Position numbers and translations under genes: made by a program
Shown: positions 1 through 12,987 of the stretch, piece by piece
Position numbering within the stretch: the stretch's first letter is position 1
Layout: each line of letters starts with the position of its first letter
Assembly: GCA_018398815.1 (NCBI GenBank)
Contig: CM031604.1
Location: 61,420,638 to 61,484,637 of the forward strand
Direction of reading: 5' to 3'
DNA: 64,000 nt
From: Conus ventricosus
Taxonomy: Eukaryota; Mollusca; Gastropoda; Neogastropoda; Conidae
Notes under the pieces: generated by a model
Told to the model about the DNA's origin: nothing
The model's input: the letters and a program-made list of their open reading frames with translations, nothing else
Database searches by the model: none

Positions 1-662
1 GCCGGACAAGAGGTACATCATCACCACAGTGTGTGTGTGTTGGGGGAAGGGGGGGGGGAGGGGGTTTGCTCAGTGCACTTGTGCAAAAGCACATTTTTGT
101 TGAATTCTATCACAATCTAAAGCCCAGTATTCAGTAATCTGTTCTTGTTATTTTTTTCCCTCAGTAGTTAGAAGACAAATCTTCTTGTATGTGATGCCTT
201 CAGTTTAACAAAATTGTTGAAGTTTGGGTTGTTGTTTTTTGCTTCACAACAAAAGTTGATTATTTAGTGTGCATACCATACAGAATGACTTTATTTTGTT
301 CCTGAAGGTTTCAGTACTTTGTTTAGACTTGGAAAATTACTCTGTGCTCCTAATCCATGATGTTCTGTGGGTACAGTGAATTTAGGGAAAATTTTTTAGC
401 ACTGAGAATACCGAAGTACAGTTAGTCTGTTCGTTTGTTTTTTTTTCCTCGTGTACCAGTTCACTATATGTGGGGGAAAATGGCTGTTTTGGATGGAGTG
501 ATGTCTTTGAATTTTTTTCATTACTTTTACAGAATAGATAAGTTAAAAACAAATTTTCTATTGAGGTTTCTTTATGGCAAGTGTGTATGTGTTGCGGAGT
601 TACCTCTCTTGGCATGGTATTCTCATAGTCATATAGCACAAAGTCATGCGGTAGGCAGAGGG
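1..662 (+). mobile_element. piggyBac-like element, family A, copy 1 (cut by window start)
   Basis: Nearly identical to 60281-60954 and to the reverse strand of 17260-17860. The right end is CGGTAGGCAGAGGG followed by TTAA at 663-666, the piggyBac target. Only the non-coding 3' part is in view; the first bases continue a transposase remnant seen in copy 3. No intact ORF. Confidence 0.8.
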
Positions 663-663
663 T

Positions 664-1460
664 TAACAGGTAAATCATCTCCAGCCAATACATACACCAT
701 CTTCAGTCAATACATACACAACCTCCAGTCAATACCTACACTACTTTCAGTCAACAGGTAAATCACCTCCAACCAATACATACACCACCTTCATTCAATA
801 CATACACCACCTCCACCCAATACATACACCACCTCCAGTCAACAGGTAAATCATCTCCAGCCAATACATACACCTTCAATCAATACATACACAACCTCCA
901 GTCAATACATACACCACACACCTTCAGTTAACAGGTAAATCATCTCCAGCCAATACATACACCATCTTCAGTCAATACATACACAACCTCCAGTCAATAC
1001 CTACACTACTTTCAGTCAACAGGTAAATCACCTCCAACCAATACATACACCACCTTCATTCAATACATACACCACCTCCACCCAATACATACACCACCTC
1101 CAGTCAATAGATAAATCACCTCTTGTCAATACGTACACCATCTGCAGTCAATAAAATAAGATAATGTTGCTTATAGCCCAGCCGACCGCAAAGGGCCACA
1201 TCAGGGCTGTCAGTCAATAGATAAGTCACCTCCAGCCAATACATAAACCATCTGCAGTCAATAGATTAATCACCTCCAGCCAATACATAAACCATCTGCA
1301 GTCAATAGATAAATCACCTCTAGTCAATACAAACACCATCTGCAGTCAACAGATAAATCACCTATAGTCAATTTACACACCACTTCATCACACCACCACC
1401 TCCAGTCACTACACCACCTCCTGTCACACCACCTCCAGTCAATACATACCAGATCTGTGT
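664..1460. repeat. Degenerate ~20-bp satellite (AATACATACACCACCTCCAG type)
   Basis: Imperfect tandem units of about 18-22 bp built on AATACATACACC-ACCTCCAGTC, alternating with AGGTAAATCACCTCCAGCC variants. A larger duplication is superimposed: the block starting at 666 recurs at 931 (265-bp period). A LINE tail fragment interrupts it at 1151-1213. The array directly abuts the piggyBac TTAA. Confidence 0.85.
1151..1213 (-). mobile_element. LINE 3'-tail fragment inside satellite
   Basis: The segment AAGATAATGTTGCTTATAGC followed by CCAGCCGACCGCAAAGGGCC is shared with 10134-10190 and 41511-41560. On the minus strand it is the 3' terminus of an RNase H-bearing LINE. Here only about 60 bp are present, as expected from severe 5' truncation. 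Confidence 0.6.
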
Positions 1461-1774
1461 ACCCTCACATTGCTATCGGTGTACTTTTCCACAAAAATGA
1501 GTATTTTCTACAAACTGTACAAATCTTCAACATTTTTTTTTTCATAAGCGGGGCAAGACATACAGTCCCCATATTCCAAAGCACTGGCAGGTCGTGGAAG
1601 AAGCAACCACAACCAGACAATTTCATGCGCATGATTGGCAAGAGTTGTCGCTCTTTGGTCAAAGCACCCAAACTGGCACACCAAGATATGGCTACTTCAG
1701 AACTTTGCATCCAATTTTTCATTCAAATGTATACAAAATATGAAATTCTATGAATAAATGAGTCTGATGGGTCT

Positions 1775-2460
1775 GCATGCCACCTCCAGTCAATACCTAC
1801 ACCACCTTCAGCAACCATACATACAACCTCCAGTTAATACCGTCTCCACCAGCAAATATACATGCCGTCCAATGTCGATGCTTACACCAATTTTAGTCAA
1901 TACACACCATCATCAGTCAACACGTACACTACTTCCAGTCAAGATACACATCATTCCCACTTTATACACCACCCACAGTCAATGTATACACCTTCCCAAG
2001 TCAATACAAACCACAGTCAATGTATACACCTTCCCCAAGTCAATACATACATCATCTCCATTACCACACACACCAACTCCAGTGAATACACACACCACTA
2101 AACACACACACACACACACACCTCCATCAACACACAAAACCTACAATCTACTTTGCACATATCATTGCCACAAACCCAGTCTATACACACACAGGTTGCC
2201 TCATTAACCCATGCTGCATACCTATGACGCATCTCCAGACAATCCACTGCACATCCACAACACCTCCACATAACACACCACATACCTGTGAAACACCCCA
2301 GCCAACACCCTGAGTACCTACGACATACCTCCCGGCAACTCATTGCATACTTATGACGTACATCTGGACAACACACTGCATACTTACAGCATCTCCAGCA
2401 AATATACACTACACCTAGGCCACAAAGTTTCACACAAGCTCATGCAGACTGACAGACACA
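1775..2460. repeat. Second block of the AATACATACACC satellite, more diverged
   Basis: Continues the same unit (CACCTCCAGTCAATACATAC type) with increasing divergence towards 2460. A CA run lies at 2101-2122. The 149-codon open frame at 1758-2207 is a by-product of the repeat composition (Thr/His/Pro/Ser-rich) and is not proposed as a gene. Confidence 0.7.
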
Positions 2461-2514
2461 GTAAACATCTACAGAACACACAAAATGTAAAAACATGATA
2501 AATAAACCATCAAC

Positions 2515-2790
2515 CAGGATGCAGTGATTAACATCATGGATTGCAGACTGCGAGGCTGCTGGTTCAAAGCCCATCTAATGCATTTATATGTGGGATTTTT
2601 TTTTTTTTTTTTTTTGCCCTGGTTGCCTCTTTCTTGAGAGCTGTATTGCCATCCCACTGGCTCAAATGGGAAATCGGAAGCCACACAGTCAACGCTTCTC
2701 CATGGACATGTCTCGGAATTAATACCAAAAAAGTCCCGATGAACATTTTACTTCTCAGGCATGGCTGATAACGAGATATATATGACAAAG
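2515..2790 (+). mobile_element. Possible tRNA-derived SINE fragment
   Basis: GAGGCTGCTGGTTCAAAGCC at 2551-2570 resembles a pol III B box (GGTTCRANNCC), preceded by a possible A box and followed by a T20 tract. No target duplication was identified. Tentative. Confidence 0.35.
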
Positions 2791-4131
2791 AGTTGAGTAC
2801 AGCCCTATCATGTAATCTTGGACTAGAATAAAACTAAATCTTCATAATCATCATCGGTTTAGCCAAAAATTTAAGTCTCAAATTCTGTAGCCCTTCTCTT
2901 GTAAAATTTACTTTTTAATTCCTCCACACATCTATGCCACGATGATTTCATGCAGAAGTCCTCAGTGTCAGAAACTTAACAGGAACTGTCACTGGGCAGA
3001 TAGGCAGATGTGGAGTCTTCTCTAGACGGTAACGCTCAGTCGCATTGGCACTGACAAAAATCTTACCGTCATCAACAGTTGATTAAATGTGGCATCCTGC
3101 TGCACATTCTGGATCTGAACGCACACAGGTGAACATAACCAAATGATTTAGCAGTGGCGCAGTGTCTCCTCAGATGGGTTGCATCATGATGACCAGGTAC
3201 CGTTTGCTCCCTATGAATCGTCTCGTCACGAATTTGGGATAATGACAGGTCCAGGTGTGGCCATTTATGGGGTAGGCAGAATAAGCAGCATGGCAGTAAT
3301 GTCAATGGGAAGGTATGGAAAGCAATAAACAAAATCAACAAAAAACAAAAAAGCAAACCTGAAAGTAATCCAAGAACTCCTGCAAAGTCATCTCCCTTGT
3401 ACAGTGAACCGATCCCACAAGGTGAACTCCTTATCGTAGTACTGCACACAACAATCCATGACTCAGTTACCAAACAATTAAACCACCACTGACAACAGAA
3501 TATAACAAGAACCACCACACTTTTTATAACTGTAGTTTTTGCGTCGGATCTCTATGGATCATCTTCCAACCCATCACTCCTAGTACCTAAAATTCGCAAT
3601 TCCTTCATCTTTCTATACAGAGCATGTAACTAAAAATTCTCTGTTTAAAAAATTCCCCACCAGTGCTCACACATAAAGTAATGGGAGGTGAGAGAGAGAA
3701 TTGTTAAGCCATGAGAAAAGAGTTCACAATTCAAGTGAGAGAAAAACATAAGACCCAAGTACAGATAATTGAGCACCGTAACTAGTCTGTATAAACAGCA
3801 AGAGACTCAAAAGAATGGAAGATGCCAAGGAGACGGCTGAACAAGCAGAGATCTTGGGGATGATAAAGATAGGGAACAAAGGCTACAGAGACCTATTTCG
3901 CTACACATACTATCCGTTTAAAACTGCTATTAGTGTACTTTCTACCAGGTCTGTACAAGAATCTTCGAAATTTTGTAAAACCTGAGAAAGAGGGGAGGGA
4001 AGATCCCCTGTTGCCACCACACAGGAAAGTGATTACACTCTTTCTTTTATTTTGTTGTTGTTGTTTAAAACAAAAAGAAGAAAAAGCTGCTTCAAACTTA
4101 CTTTCACAACTGCATTAACATCAGGGCTTAA
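2791..4131. other. Intron or downstream sequence, nothing recognised
   Basis: Below the last visible UBA1 exon. It contains a 148-codon minus-strand open frame (3072-3518) with no recognised domain and no other coding signal. Treated as chance. Confidence 0.5.
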
Positions 4132-5479
4132 AACAGGAGGAGGAAAAAAACCACTGAAACTAGGGGGGGTCCGGGGGCATGCTCCCCGGGAAATTTTTTT
4201 AAAAAACCGAGTGTAAATCTATGCCATTTCGCGCTTTCTGGACATAATTTCAAGAGTTATTTAGTGCATAAAAATTGCTGTAAACACATAATTATTACAG
4301 GAAGACATATTTGGGACAAGGGGAGAAGGGGTTAAACACATAATAAATGAACACTCCCCCTTTAACTGAGTGTTTTACAGGGTTCACCAACTATAGTCTT
4401 TGGATGAAATCTCACTTCTGGGGTTGTCAATAAGTTTCACTTTTCAGGTTTAAATGATCACACAATATCAAGTTTGAAGTTGGTGCACACAAAGTCAGTA
4501 ACTGCATCAAACACTTTAAATTTCAGTTCATTAACAGAGATCAACTGCGGAATCAGCACATTTGAAAGTCAAATATCCAAATTTGTAATGAGAAATTGTG
4601 GAATAGCACATACTGAAGATCAAATTTGAAGTTCCTAAATATATAAAACTGATAATACAGGATTCACAAGGGACACACACACACACAAGCTTGTCATTTG
4701 GGTGTATTGGGTGGTGGAGGCATTAAGAGAAACATAGCAAGGAACTCTGTTTCTCTTGCACTTGCATTGTCTGCACTGTCTTTGCCATCCACCATCTCTT
4801 CCTTGAATTTCAACCTTATCTTTGTCTGCTGTTTCCTTGCTTTCTCCTGTCTGGCTTTCACACTCTACAACAATTTACATTCTCATCCACCTTCATGCTG
4901 ACAACTTGACTTATTGTTTGAACCTTTTTTCCTTGCTGCCTCCGCCTGCTTGACACTCCCACATTTTCATATATCACCACTTTTTTACCCACAGGATTGC
5001 AATGTTCTATCCTGGCACGTTTTACTGCTGCAAAGGTACTTCAGTGACCTTTCTTGTAGTTCCACTCAGCGCCTTGACGTTGACACGTGCTTCGCTGAAC
5101 GAAATGTGATCAAGAGCTTTCTTCCCGCGACCACCGTAACACTTCCCTTACAGCACAGTTTGCACCAAGCTAACCTGGTGCAATAACTTTGCGAGAAAAG
5201 TTCCAATGACTTCTTCGTCAACTTTCTGAAGCGTCCACTCCCATTTCCACTTGTTTTTAATTGCAGATTCGTCAAAAGTCGACCTGCATGAACAATGACT
5301 GCGCGCTCGCCATTTTTGTTTTCGGAAGTCGACCGAACTTCTTAGAAAATCAGGGGCATACTGCGCGCAGTTGATGAACGCTTGCAACCGATCACGGAAT
5401 ACCATTGCTCTTCGGTTTTTTTTTTTTTTTTTTAAAACCGAAAATCGACGGAATCCGCAAGCGGAACGTTTTAGCCACT
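4132..5479 (-). mobile_element. hAT element with zinc-finger remnant
   Basis: The ends CAGGGCTTAAAAC (4132) and, on the other strand, AGTGGCTAAAACG (5479) are flanked by ATTAACAT (4124-4131) and GTTAACAT (5480-5487). This is an 8-bp duplication with one mismatch that fits the hAT consensus nTnnnnAn. Minus-strand fragments at 5405-5066 encode ESAIKNKWKWEW followed by AWCKLCCKGS and a histidine, the same finger found in the hAT at 47409-50926. The transposase core is absent. Confidence 0.65.
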
Positions 5480-5806
5480 GTTAACATACACTGGCACAAA
5501 TTCACTTTCTCTCCAGTTCATGGATATTTGTAGGTCTGTGGTTACCACCGTTATTCCTTTGCAGCCATGTGTTCGAAGCAGACTCAGCCAGGCTCAATTT
5601 AATAAGCACGAGTTAGCATGAGTTGTCACCCTTTGGTGAAGGCACTCAAATTGACACAGCGTGACACCACCATTGTTGCACTCTACAAGTATGATTGCTG
5701 CCTAAGAATTTCCTGTCTGTTTCGATATATCTCTTGCAAGTTCATCGTATTCACCTTACTTTCGCCAAACATGTGTACCAAACAGGACAAAATGTACGGG
5801 TAAATA

Positions 5807-6889
5807 CAGGATTCCTACAGACTCCCAAGAACAAAATTCAAGAGTTTTGAAGAAGTTGTCAAGATTTTTTTTTTCAAGGCTACAACACATGCATAAATGG
5901 ATACGCCCCCTTATCCTCTTTCTGCCCTTGGTCAACTTGATCAGCTGTTACTTAACACAGCAGAAAGCAAAGTACTGTTAGTACAAACTGGAAAGTTATT
6001 TCATACAAAAGAACTGCTAAAAGTCTGGAAAGTCACTGCTCACACTCACAGCAAATTGCTCACTACAACGTAATTTGATTCTTCTTGTGTGTTTTTTTCA
6101 ACAATGAATGAAAGTGAGGGCATGTCAAATGTCGCCAAATACATTGTTTTTCCCTCACCAAACTGATATCCTTTGGTGATTTGACTATCTGGAAACATTG
6201 TTTGAAAAAGCTGAGAATTCTGTTCACAAAAGTTGAAGCTTTTGTGCGAGCTGACACTCTGCAGTGTCCAAAGAATTTCAGATTTCAGCACATCTGTCTT
6301 TGAGCAAAACGACTCTATTGTGGCTGAAGAGCTGGTACTAGATCAGGATTTAATGGCGACACAACATTCGCGTTCAACGCTGCTCGGCACTCTCGCCCAC
6401 TGCTCACACATCAAAACTTTTTTTTGCAGACTGTGCAGTAGCAGGCATGTTTCTTTGCTTTGTCTTCTCTCACCCAGTCAGAATACTCGGTTTTATCCAA
6501 CCACTGACCGTTGAAAGCACACACACCCCCACACGGCATTTTTAAGCTTTGTTCATGAACCAGCAATCACAGACAACTGAACAAGCTGGAAGCACAAGAC
6601 CTTTGTGCATGCATAGAATTTAAAAATAAGTTACAAATTATCTCTCTTGGTTAAATAGCAGACGACGATGCGGGATCACGACAATGCAACCTGAATGCAC
6701 AAAAATCAAACTGCCTTTTTCTTGCCACATTAAAAATTTCTGGAGCCGATGGCTTGATTTTCAAAGGTTTTCAAGGTGGTTTGGTCAACAGATCCACATT
6801 TTATTGATTTTCATAGGTTTTCAAGGCCTTGAAATTGGCTCTCAAAATTCAAGAAGTTTCAAAAAGTTTCAAGGAGTGTGCAAACCCTG
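5807..6889 (-). mobile_element. hAT-like remnant with transposase piece
   Basis: The ends resemble each other: CAGGATTCCTACAGACTCC at 5807, and CAGGGTTTGCACACTCCTTG read leftward from 6889. At 6291-6046 (minus) the fragment LFQTMFPDSQITKGYQF with a downstream GKTMY matches the segment after the finger in hAT-like transposases (LPF...MFPDS.IAK.F). No clear 8-bp duplication, so the borders are provisional. Confidence 0.5.
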
Positions 6890-7163
6890 ATTATCTCAAA
6901 CCTTTCAAACCCTTACAGTTTGCTTCATTTTCCCTCTTCCTCCTCAATGCTTCTTGACCACAGCATCGCAATAATAAAGCTTGGCAACAATAAAACCTGA
7001 AAGTGTGGAAAGGTCTGTACAAATAATTGAAAATTCTTTTTAAAATGTATGATCAAACTGTTACTGTATGATGTCGATCATTACACCATGTTGAAATGGC
7101 AATGTATGCTGTTTTGTTTGTTTTATCCATCCTCTCTTTAAGAGTACAAATGAAGTGACATAC

Positions 7164-7268
7164 CTTTGACTTGGGGGCTAGGATGGGCTCTGAGAAAGCG
7201 AAAAATGGCAAGGCTAGGTTGGCAAAACCGTTCTTGAAGCGTTCCACGTTGGTGTGTCCCTGAGCCAG
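7164..7268 (-). CDS. UBA1: UBA1 exon: FKN.F.NLALPFF.FSEP block
   Basis: A 35-codon exon reading LAQGHTNVERFKNGFANLAL then PFFAFSEPILAPKSK. It is the last E1 exon visible. The following residues and the C-terminal ubiquitin-fold domain (about 110 residues) are not found between 1 and 7163. The acceptor is tttcag and the donor GTATGT. No indel. Confidence 0.96.
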
Positions 7269-8773
7269 CTGAAAAAGAAATGTTTTTGTTAGCTGTACAG
7301 TTAGCTCTACCTTGTTAATCTCAAATACATCATTATTTACACAATGTACCTTTTATCAATTTTCATCCCTGCAGTCACATAGGCAATAAACATGAACACA
7401 GCTGAACAAGCAAGTTTGCAACTTCTGACCAACTAGAGGTGCCAAACCTAATCATTTCAGAGAAGAAAATGTGATATCAGAACACACTGTTGTTTGTCAG
7501 TACAATTCATTGTATTATCAAATTCCTGAAACAAACTAAACCTGACAATGTACACTGCTCAGTCTGATCTACTTTAAAATCCAGCTCACAGGCAGTACAC
7601 CTGACCTATGTTGCACAACTTTCCATGGCTGAACACAGGTACTGTGTAGAATCTGGCAAAAAAATCTGTTCAACTTTTTTCTTGGAGATGGTGGTGGTGG
7701 AAGTTTCAGCATGCGCAAGTTTCCCTTTAGTCAATTATAGCTCTGAATAAATTAAAAAAAGGGGATGAAAAATTCTCAGCCAACCTCAAGGCATTATTAC
7801 ATCTTTTGACAGGTTACCTACGGATCACACCACCAAAAAGAGGAATAGCTGGCAACTGATCACGTTATGGTCAGTCAAGGCATTGCATTGCCTGATTTCA
7901 TGGATTGACGGTAACATATATAAGTTATTGGTGATATTTGCTTTGTCTGGGCTGAACATTGCTTGCGTTTTTACCATCCAAAAACAGAGTGACCACAAAT
8001 CTGTACAAAATTCAATTGAGTGGAAAACAAAAGGGCAAGAAATTTGAGTTGATATCTTTGAATTTAAATCTTGGAGACAACCAATAGATTTTTTTTTCAT
8101 ACCCATCTTTCCATTAGCAATGGTCTCTCAAAATTCACTGCAAAACCCAATAAATATACTGATTTGACCATAAACAGCATGAAATTATCTCAAATTCACT
8201 CAGAACACTCGAGATCTGCTCGCTTTCATTTCCATACTATTCTTTACATACAGTCATGCATCTTAGCGAAAGCCGTTTTGTCTCATGGCACTCATCTTTG
8301 CCCAGCAGCCACAGAATCATCCAAAACAAAGTCATGGTCCAAAGCATGTAGCAGTAAAACAGTAAAAACTATTAGGCCATCATCCATCAGGATCAGTACG
8401 TTACTTGGTTTGATAAAGTCTCTGCTTCATTTGCAGGGCTGGTTCAAAACAGTCTCAACAGAGAATATAAGAATAGTGTGAGCGAGTGTGTGTGTGCATG
8501 TGTGTGCGCGTGCACATGTGTGCAAGGGCATGCGTGCGTGGTGTGTGGTGTGTGTGTGTGTGGTGTGTGTGTGTGTGTGGTGTGGTGCGCGCGCGCGCGA
8601 TGTGCATGCACACAAGTGTGTGTATGTGTGTGAGAGAGGCAGGGGAGAGCGAATGTTGTGTGTTGTGTTTTTAATAATCATTTCTGCTCATGCACATGCA
8701 CTTTGTGCTTCATGCAAGAGCACCCACCACGTCATAAGGAGCATACCCCCAAGGATCATAGAAAAGCATGTAC
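7269..8773. other. UBA1 intron, mostly unannotated
   Basis: A 1.5-kb intron between the IIPAIATTT and FKN exons. Apart from the microsatellite at 8484-8640 no coding or mobile-element signature was recognised. Confidence 0.6.
8484..8640. repeat. TG/GC-rich microsatellite
   Basis: An imperfect TG tract with CGCGCG interruptions, open in several frames (Cys/Val on plus, His/Thr on minus). The open frames over it are compositional. Confidence 0.9.
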
Positions 8774-8860
8774 CTTGATGAGTTCCAGGCCTACCAGACC
8801 CACCACCATGGCTGTCGTGGTGGCTATGGCAGGAATAATTCGTCCAGCAATCAGCTTGCT
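8774..8860 (-). CDS. UBA1: UBA1 exon: KLIAG+[10 protein letters not shown] block
   Basis: A 29-codon exon reading [20 protein letters not shown] then GLVGLELIK. The [18 protein letters not shown] block packs against the adenylation site. The acceptor is ttttcag and the donor GTACAT. No indel. A TG microsatellite lies about 130 bp downstream in the intron. Confidence 0.97.
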
Positions 8861-9305
8861 CTGAAAAAAAGTAATAAATAATGGAGAAAAAAATTACGCA
8901 AGCATCTGTACCTACAGAGTTCCTTCATTCACATCTACAAAACAAATCCTGCCAGAGTATGATTTCAGACTAAAAGGGAAAAAATTTTTATTCACAGGGA
9001 TTCTCCCCCTCCCCTGCCCACCAGACACTGACATGGATTTCAGAGAATTCAACTTGGGACATCTCAAGTGTGCACACCTCCACATAATTCAAGTTATGGC
9101 AGACCTGCATATATGTCGACTGGATAGCATAAACTTATGGCTCTGTCCTGCAAGTATCTGGCACAGCTGTGCTGAAACCAGTGAATCTCAGATTGCCAGT
9201 CCACAACTATAACCCTTCCAAACGTTATCCATTAACTTTCTTAAGAATTCCATTCCCCATCAAATTACTACAGATTCCAATTCAGCCAACAGTTAACATT
9301 CTTAC

Positions 9306-9487
9306 CTTATGGCGGTCAGCAGGTGGAATGTTGTAGTTCTCAGCTCGCAAATTGGAGGCTGCCGTGATGAAGTCCATGTGGAAATTGTCATCATCATCTT
9401 TCTCGAAGTCGACTACATTGACCTTTTTGTCCTTCATCCGGTCTTGAGATGGCAGTGCGTTCTTCAGCCTATCCAGTGCTGCCGAGT
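9306..9487 (-). CDS. UBA1: UBA1 exon: [14 protein letters not shown] block
   Basis: 182 nt reading [36 protein letters not shown] and [37 protein letters not shown] is an E1 hallmark. The acceptor is ctacag and the donor GTAAGA. No indel. Confidence 0.97.
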
Positions 9488-9663
9488 CTGTAGGCAACCA
9501 AGCAGAAGCAAAGTAACCACCTTTTTTAGTGATGGTGGTAGTGGTAGATGCACTTAAAGATACATCCGAATAATGTATAAAGTTAACACAAGCTTCATCA
9601 TAAAACGATACGTGAAAGCCTTAGCTGGATACGGATTTCCTTCTCTTCTCACTTGTAGAAGAC

Positions 9664-10007
9664 CAGGGTTCATACAGACTTCGAGAAACAAAATTCCCAA
9701 CCTTTTCCTAACCTCAGCACCAGTTTTCCCAACCATGTTACATCTCATACACATATGGTAACGGCAGGCGACATCGGCAATTTTCCGACAATTAAAATTT
9801 ATTTGTTTGTGCCTTTGTTGTTTGCTTTTCTATCTCATTGGGTTTTGAAGATGCTTTTTTGAGTTTTTAAAGATGCTTTTTCAATTTTCCCAAACCTTCC
9901 CAACCCACAGACACCAAATGCCATTTTTCCCAAACTTTCATAACTGGGAAAAGGACCATCTGTTTTTCCCAAACCTTCCCAACTATTCCCAACCTGTGGG
10001 AACCCTG
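9664..10007. mobile_element. hAT-type MITE, 344 bp
   Basis: The ends are CAGGGTTCATACAGACTTCG (9664) and, reversed from 10007, CAGGGTTCCCACAGGTTGGG. Repeated TTCCCAA motifs lie inside. GAAGAC occurs at both junctions (9658-9663 and 10008-10013), part of a probable target duplication. No coding capacity. Confidence 0.6.
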
Positions 10008-10126
10008 GAAGACAGAACTAAAAGCGGTCAATGATAGGGTATTTAATTAACTACTGTCAGGTCAAATAGAACTAAAGCACACAATACACAGACATTCACA
10101 CACACACAGTCAAACACATCGACACG

Positions 10127-11100
10127 GTAAGAGTAGGTAATGTCACTTATAGCCCAGCCGACCGCAAAGGGCCATATCACGGCTGTCACCATGTTTAAGT
10201 CAACTCACAAGTCACTAAAACACATGCATGCATGCACGCATACACACACAAGCCTTTAAAAATACACCTTTTAAAAACACACTGGAAATTTGGTTTTAAA
10301 AAATTTCTTCCATTAAATCTTCCATAAAACATCAGATGAAAGTGTTGATCTCTTTCAGAAATTCAAAGCTCATTATCAGGTAGGACATCTCTGAACAAGG
10401 TTTTCATGGAGTCTGCTGTAAAATATCTCACATCGTGCAAATCACAACACTTCGAAAGAATATGTTTCACTGTGAGTGGTACATGACATGGAATGCACCA
10501 CAGAGCGTCTTCACCATTTAAAGGATAAGAATGGGTGTAAAAGGAATGGCCTGTATGCCAAGAACACAACTTTTCTTCTTTATGGCCATGTTTGGAACAC
10601 ATTAAAAACACTTTCGGGTTTGGACGCTTTTGGACAGTTTGTTAGAAGTCTGTGAGTTCCATTCCTCTTGCCAGAGGTTTTAGATGTAAGCCTGGGCTTT
10701 GGGTTTCAGTTCCGTGTGAGGGATAGACCATCTGCTCTACTCTTTCTTAGTGGCCCTCTTGGCAAGTTGATCTACCAAATCGTTGCCTCAAATGCCCACA
10801 TGGCTGGGAACCCAAGCAAAAATATATTGTATCCATCCGATTTCTGCGAGGTGTACAGTTCCAATAATTTCAGCACTTGAGGGTGTTTGAGGTTACGGCT
10901 GGCAAAGGCCACCAAAGCAGAAAGAGAGTCCGACAAAATGAGGAAATCTTTATATTTCGATTCAAAGGCCATTTCAAGAGCCAGGACCAAGCCTGTCAAC
11001 TCAGCAGTGTAGATGGAGCTATCAGAGGGAATGTGTTTAGAACATCTCTGAGAAGGACCTGTTGCACAAAACACCGCACAGGCAACGACATACACACAAA
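10127..11100 (-). mobile_element. I-clade-type LINE, 3' end with RNase H
   Basis: Minus-strand fragments give SSIYTAELTGLVLALEMAFE and FLILSDSLSALVAFASRN, which fit RNase HI (catalytic Glu and Asp). Downstream follows HTYPLNGEDALWCIPCHVPL-type sequence with TVKHILSKCCDL, the Cys/His motif found after RNase H in I-superfamily LINEs. The 3' UTR ends with the GGTCGGCTGGGCTATAAG module at 10134-10190. It is 5'-truncated, with several frame breaks. Possession of RNase H suggests I or a related clade. Confidence 0.7.
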
Positions 11101-12250
11101 TGAAAACAAGAAATGAATAAATGCAAAAATGAATAAATGGGGTTGTAAACATGACTCCATTTTATTAAGAAGATTAAAGTAGCCAACAGGACTGTTTTCT
11201 GTTATCATTGTTTTTTTCTTTTTTGCTCTGAGCGAAAGTCCACACATGGCCATATTAAGTTGTCATTTCCATTCATTTCTTTATTGTCCATGTTCAGATT
11301 TGCCTATAAATATCAGCCAAATTCAGTTTTGTTCTAATTTTCATAATAAAATCTTGTATTCAAATAATTCACTATTTTTTTTTTTTAAATGCAAGGCTAT
11401 TCAAAACTAGATGCTTTTACATGGATCCCTTAGTAGATCCATCATAAACGTGTAAAAGCTCAGGAACCTAACAGTACCACCAGTGTAAAGCAGTGCTTAC
11501 AAATGACGGTTTCTGTTCATTATATAAATTTTGCATGAAATGTGTATAAAGGGTTTATGCAGATGATACCAAAAGATAATACCAAAATAGTCTCATCAAC
11601 CTCTACCATTGTATGTTTACTTCTGCCAGCATTTCAAATTACAGAGAAAATTTCATGTCAATAGTTTACTGTGTGTGCATGCATGCGTGTGCATACACAA
11701 ACACATGCACAGGCAGGCACACGCGCACACACACACACACACACATTCAGAGCAACCAAAACAAGGCGATCACACAAACTGATTCACTTTTACATGCACA
11801 AGTCAAATAGGCAAACGATATTATGAAACAGACATAGACAAAGCCGCCAACATTACAAATGATCATGAAAAAACACACTTTCTATCCTCACAACCTCACA
11901 CAGCAAATAATATCCCTAACAAAGACAGCTAAAGAAACCATCTACACAAATAATAATGAAGAGACTTTCCATCCTCAATGCCCCACATTCCAAGATTGCA
12001 GTGTCTTGCTCCCCTAAACTACTGTGTTTAGCGTAAGTATCAAACACTCCTTTCAGAAAAGGATGTGATCAAAGCCACAACGGACAATTCAAAACACAAT
12101 CACTACCAAAGTGGTCAAGATGTGGCCAATGCTAAAGAGATGGGTCAATAAAGGGTAAAAAGGAAACAGCCAGTACCAGACACAACGGGTCAAGAATTGA
12201 CTATCATTGACAAACATGTTAAAAGCAACACACATCGCCCATCCATTTAC
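11101..12250. other. UBA1 intron remainder
   Basis: AT-rich intron with a short CA run at 11715-11750. No exon, RNA gene or mobile element recognised. Confidence 0.55.
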
Positions 12251-12443
12251 CCATTTCACTGTTGCTGCCTCCTTGTGCCTCAGCATCTGTGACGGCAATT
12301 TTGACCCCTGACCTGGGCACAAACTCAGGCACTGTCACTTTCATCACCATGGCTTTAATGGCTGCTCGATCCCTGAGAGGTGGCAGGCCGCACATGAAGG
12401 CTTTGATGTTGGCAGCTGCTACAATGTAGTCTAGGTGCAACTC
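12251..12443 (-). CDS. UBA1: UBA1 exon: HLDY...PEF.P+SGVKI block
   Basis: 64 codons plus one base, containing ELHLDYIVAAANIKAF, LRDRAAIKAM and VPEFVPRSGVKIAVTD. All are conserved E1 positions. The acceptor is gtttag and the donor GTAAAT. No indel. The final G is completed by AC in the next exon. Confidence 0.95.
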
Positions 12444-12987
12444 CTAAACACACATGCATCACAGGCAGATCTGGTGTTACCTGGACCTTGTACACATCAT
12501 CCCTTTACAAGACAGTACAAGAATGTTTTCGAACCACCCATGTGCAACATAGATTTTTTTTAAATGCCAATATTCACACTAGATAAATATGCAACTTGTC
12601 TCACAGCTGCTATACTATTATCAATATTTAAAACCAGTCTTTTAATGGGTATACAGTAAGAAGAGCAAAAAGTCAAACACCAAATCCACTAGGCTGCGAA
12701 ACAAACTTACTATTTTTCTTCTTACACATCCCATATCACAGGAAATCATAGTGAACATGATGCAGTCATCTGCAGATTCAAAACACTTTACTGTTCAATT
12801 CTCTTTGCACACATCAGGCATCTCTTCCTCTTCCAAGTTTGTCTATTAAGCCTGCACATTGTGGCCTCATGGCTCAGCACAGGTGGTGCATCCTGCATGG
12901 ACCAGTTGGTGGGCGGGCAGCAATGCCTCCCACAGCCATGACCTTTGTTGAAAACTACCGAATACGTGTTTCCACAATAACACTTAC

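Noticed and set aside
2101..2122. CRISPR-like regular repeats in the 664-2460 array
   Set aside because: Units are contiguous, degenerate and without unique spacers; this is a eukaryotic satellite.
1758..2207. 149-codon Thr/His/Pro-rich ORF
   Set aside because: It is the satellite repeat read in one frame; no start context, domain or splice signals.
3072..3518. 148-codon minus ORF as a membrane protein gene
   Set aside because: The hydrophobic stretch is AT-rich intron composition; no splice, start or homology support.
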